13,784 bases of DNA, taken from the NCBI GenBank assembly GCA_038215095.1, contig JBBQRG010000074.1, positions 1-13,784 on the forward strand, in the 5' to 3' direction. A program made the translations under genes and the position numbers. Shown here in pieces: positions 12,815-13,784 of the stretch; position 1 is the first letter of the stretch, and each line of letters begins with the position of its first letter. The stretch is from DATACN01 sp038215095. GTDB taxonomy: Bacteria; Actinomycetota; Thermoleophilia; Solirubrobacterales; Thermoleophilaceae. A model generated the notes under the pieces. It searched no databases. It was given only the letters and a program-made list of their open reading frames with translations, and was not told the origin of the DNA.

Positions 12815-13784
12815 TTACGCGTTTTGCTCCGCGAGCGGCGCCGCGGCAGCGACCTCGTCCTGCTCCTCCCGGCTGACCTCATCAGCCAGCCACGCGAGCT
12901 GCATGAGCATGCCCGTGCGGAGGTCCGGCTCGTCGGAGAGCCATTCCCTCCGAAGTGCCTCTGGATCGACCAGTTCCTCGTCCAGGCCCCGGCCCGACCA
13001 CGACTCGGCGAAGGCTCGCGCACGGTGGCCCCAGAAGACGCCCCGGAAGTTCGTGGAATCAGAGCGGCCGAAGGCGTGGTCCGGCAGCAGATGGCCGACC
13101 TGCGCCCTCAACGCGCTGCCGCGCCCGCCGTGGCCGGCCCAGCTGCTGGTCCGGCTTGTGCGCGTGACCGCCACATGGAAGGCCGCGTCGTAGTACGGGA
13201 CCACCATCTCGGCCCCGGCCACCGTGGCCGTCGCCTCCAGGCAGCGCAGCGACCCGAGGTGGCAGCGGTGCTTGCGCTCGGCCATGACGGCGTGGTCGAA
13301 TCGGAGCGGAGCCGCCGCAATGCGGCTCACCATCGCATGTCGCCCCTCGCGGGCCGCCTCGGGGCGTAGCCACGGCATGTGCAGCAGCGGCTGCCTCGCA
13401 ATCATGGCGCTACGGAGAGGCCGCGGCAGCAGCGCGTTGGTGAGGGGCTTGAGATCCCCTCGGTTCGGGCGCCGCTTCCGGAGGAGCACGTCCGAGAGCT
13501 TCGCGAGACGCCAGTAGTTGAAGAAGTCGCTCTGGCCCATGCCGATCATGAGCTTGCCGCCGCCGGCGGCCTCGAACAGCGGCACCATCGTGAACGAGGC
13601 GAACGGGAACAGGAGGCCGTGGCGGCGCAGCGTCCGCCGCGCCACCGGCCCGATCAGCTCGAGCTCGTCGAGCACGTCGATGCGCACCCAGTCGTCGAGC
13701 TTCAGGTGAGAGACGATCTGCTCCTGGTAGTCGCCCTCCCGGTCGTGGCTCTCGCGCGGGAATCGCAGCGTGACCGGGATTGGC
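12815..13784 (-). CDS. second asparagine synthase-like protein, probably degenerate (N-terminus beyond window edge)
   Basis: An open frame of about 322 residues enters from the right edge and stops at TAA 12815-12817. It aligns along its length with the cyclase at 11430-12614: LRFPRE...DDWVRIDV against VRYPGL...DDWLRIEV, LLPRPLR, then AFAESWSGRGLDEELVDPEA and LRTGMLMQLAWL near the end. Two motifs are altered with no length change: GGDE becomes GQSD (13526-13537), and the conserved Lys after LPxxxxxR becomes Ser (13055-13057). The P-loop (SGGxDS) would lie off the window. Loss of these residues suggests a non-catalytic paralogue, perhaps a scaffold or partner of the intact cyclase, or a gene drifting to a new role. 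The frame is intact and ends 19 bases before the precursor, so it looks expressed rather than a pseudogene. Confidence 0.8.
   Translation of the reverse strand, partial: PIPVTLRFPRESHDREGDYQEQIVSHLKLDDWVRIDVLDELELIGPVARRTLRRHGLLFPFASFTMVPLFEAAGGGKLMIGMGQSDFFNYWRLAKLSDVLLRKRRPNRGDLKPLTNALLPRPLRSAMIARQPLLHMPWLRPEAAREGRHAMVSRIAAAPLRFDHAVMAERKHRCHLGSLRCLEATATVAGAEMVVPYYDAAFHVAVTRTSRTSSWAGHGGRGSALRAQVGHLLPDHAFGRSDSTNFRGVFWGHRARAFAESWSGRGLDEELVDPEALRREWLSDEPDLRTGMLMQLAWLADEVSREEQDEVAAAAPLAEQNA

Overview
This is a 13.8 kb piece of very GC-rich chromosome, with strong G/C preference at third codon positions, frequent GTG starts and tightly packed operons. It looks actinobacterial. The mix of short asparagine-synthase-like proteins, ECF sigma/zinc anti-sigma pairs and an NhaA-DsbA fusion would suit Thermoleophilia/Solirubrobacterales, but that placement is inference. 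Almost everything reads on the minus strand; only the glycoside hydrolase at about 1.2-3.1 kb reads on the plus strand.

Left part (1-6.4 kb). A CPA1/NhaP-type cation:proton antiporter runs off the left edge (minus). It is divergent from a secreted family 2 glycoside hydrolase (plus), which meets, stop codon on stop codon (shared CTAG), a convergent benzoylformate-decarboxylase-like ThDP enzyme (minus). A roughly 210-base spacer follows. Then comes a three-gene minus-strand operon, read from 7016 down to 4970: an ECF sigma factor, a small soluble zinc-binding anti-sigma factor overlapping it, and a MetE-like cobalamin-independent methyltransferase.

Right part (7.07-13.78 kb). One compact minus-strand transcription unit, with gaps of 22 bases or fewer throughout, reads from the right edge downward: a truncated asparagine-synthase-like gene, a 52-codon precursor peptide, a second complete asparagine-synthase-like cyclase, an HPr-kinase-like protein, an ABC ATPase, an ABC-2 permease, and an NhaA antiporter fused to a DsbA/thioredoxin domain. 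The precursor carries the canonical lasso-peptide leader motif (YxxPx[L/M]xxxGxxxxxT). Its neighbours are those expected for lasso peptide synthesis (cyclase), tailoring (C-terminal Ser kinase) and export (ABC pair). The leader-binding (RRE) and leader-peptidase genes are not in the window and probably lie beyond the right edge.

Three details make the cluster unusual. By the usual Thr(-2) rule the core would place its first suitable acid at position 10, outside known ring sizes; starting two residues later gives an ordinary 8-residue ring. There are two cyclase paralogues flanking the precursor, and the right-hand one has lost the GGDE motif and a family-conserved Lys, so it may be a non-catalytic partner. 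The core ends in Ser, the residue that lasso HPr-like kinases phosphorylate. No RNA genes, CRISPR arrays or insertion sequences were seen.
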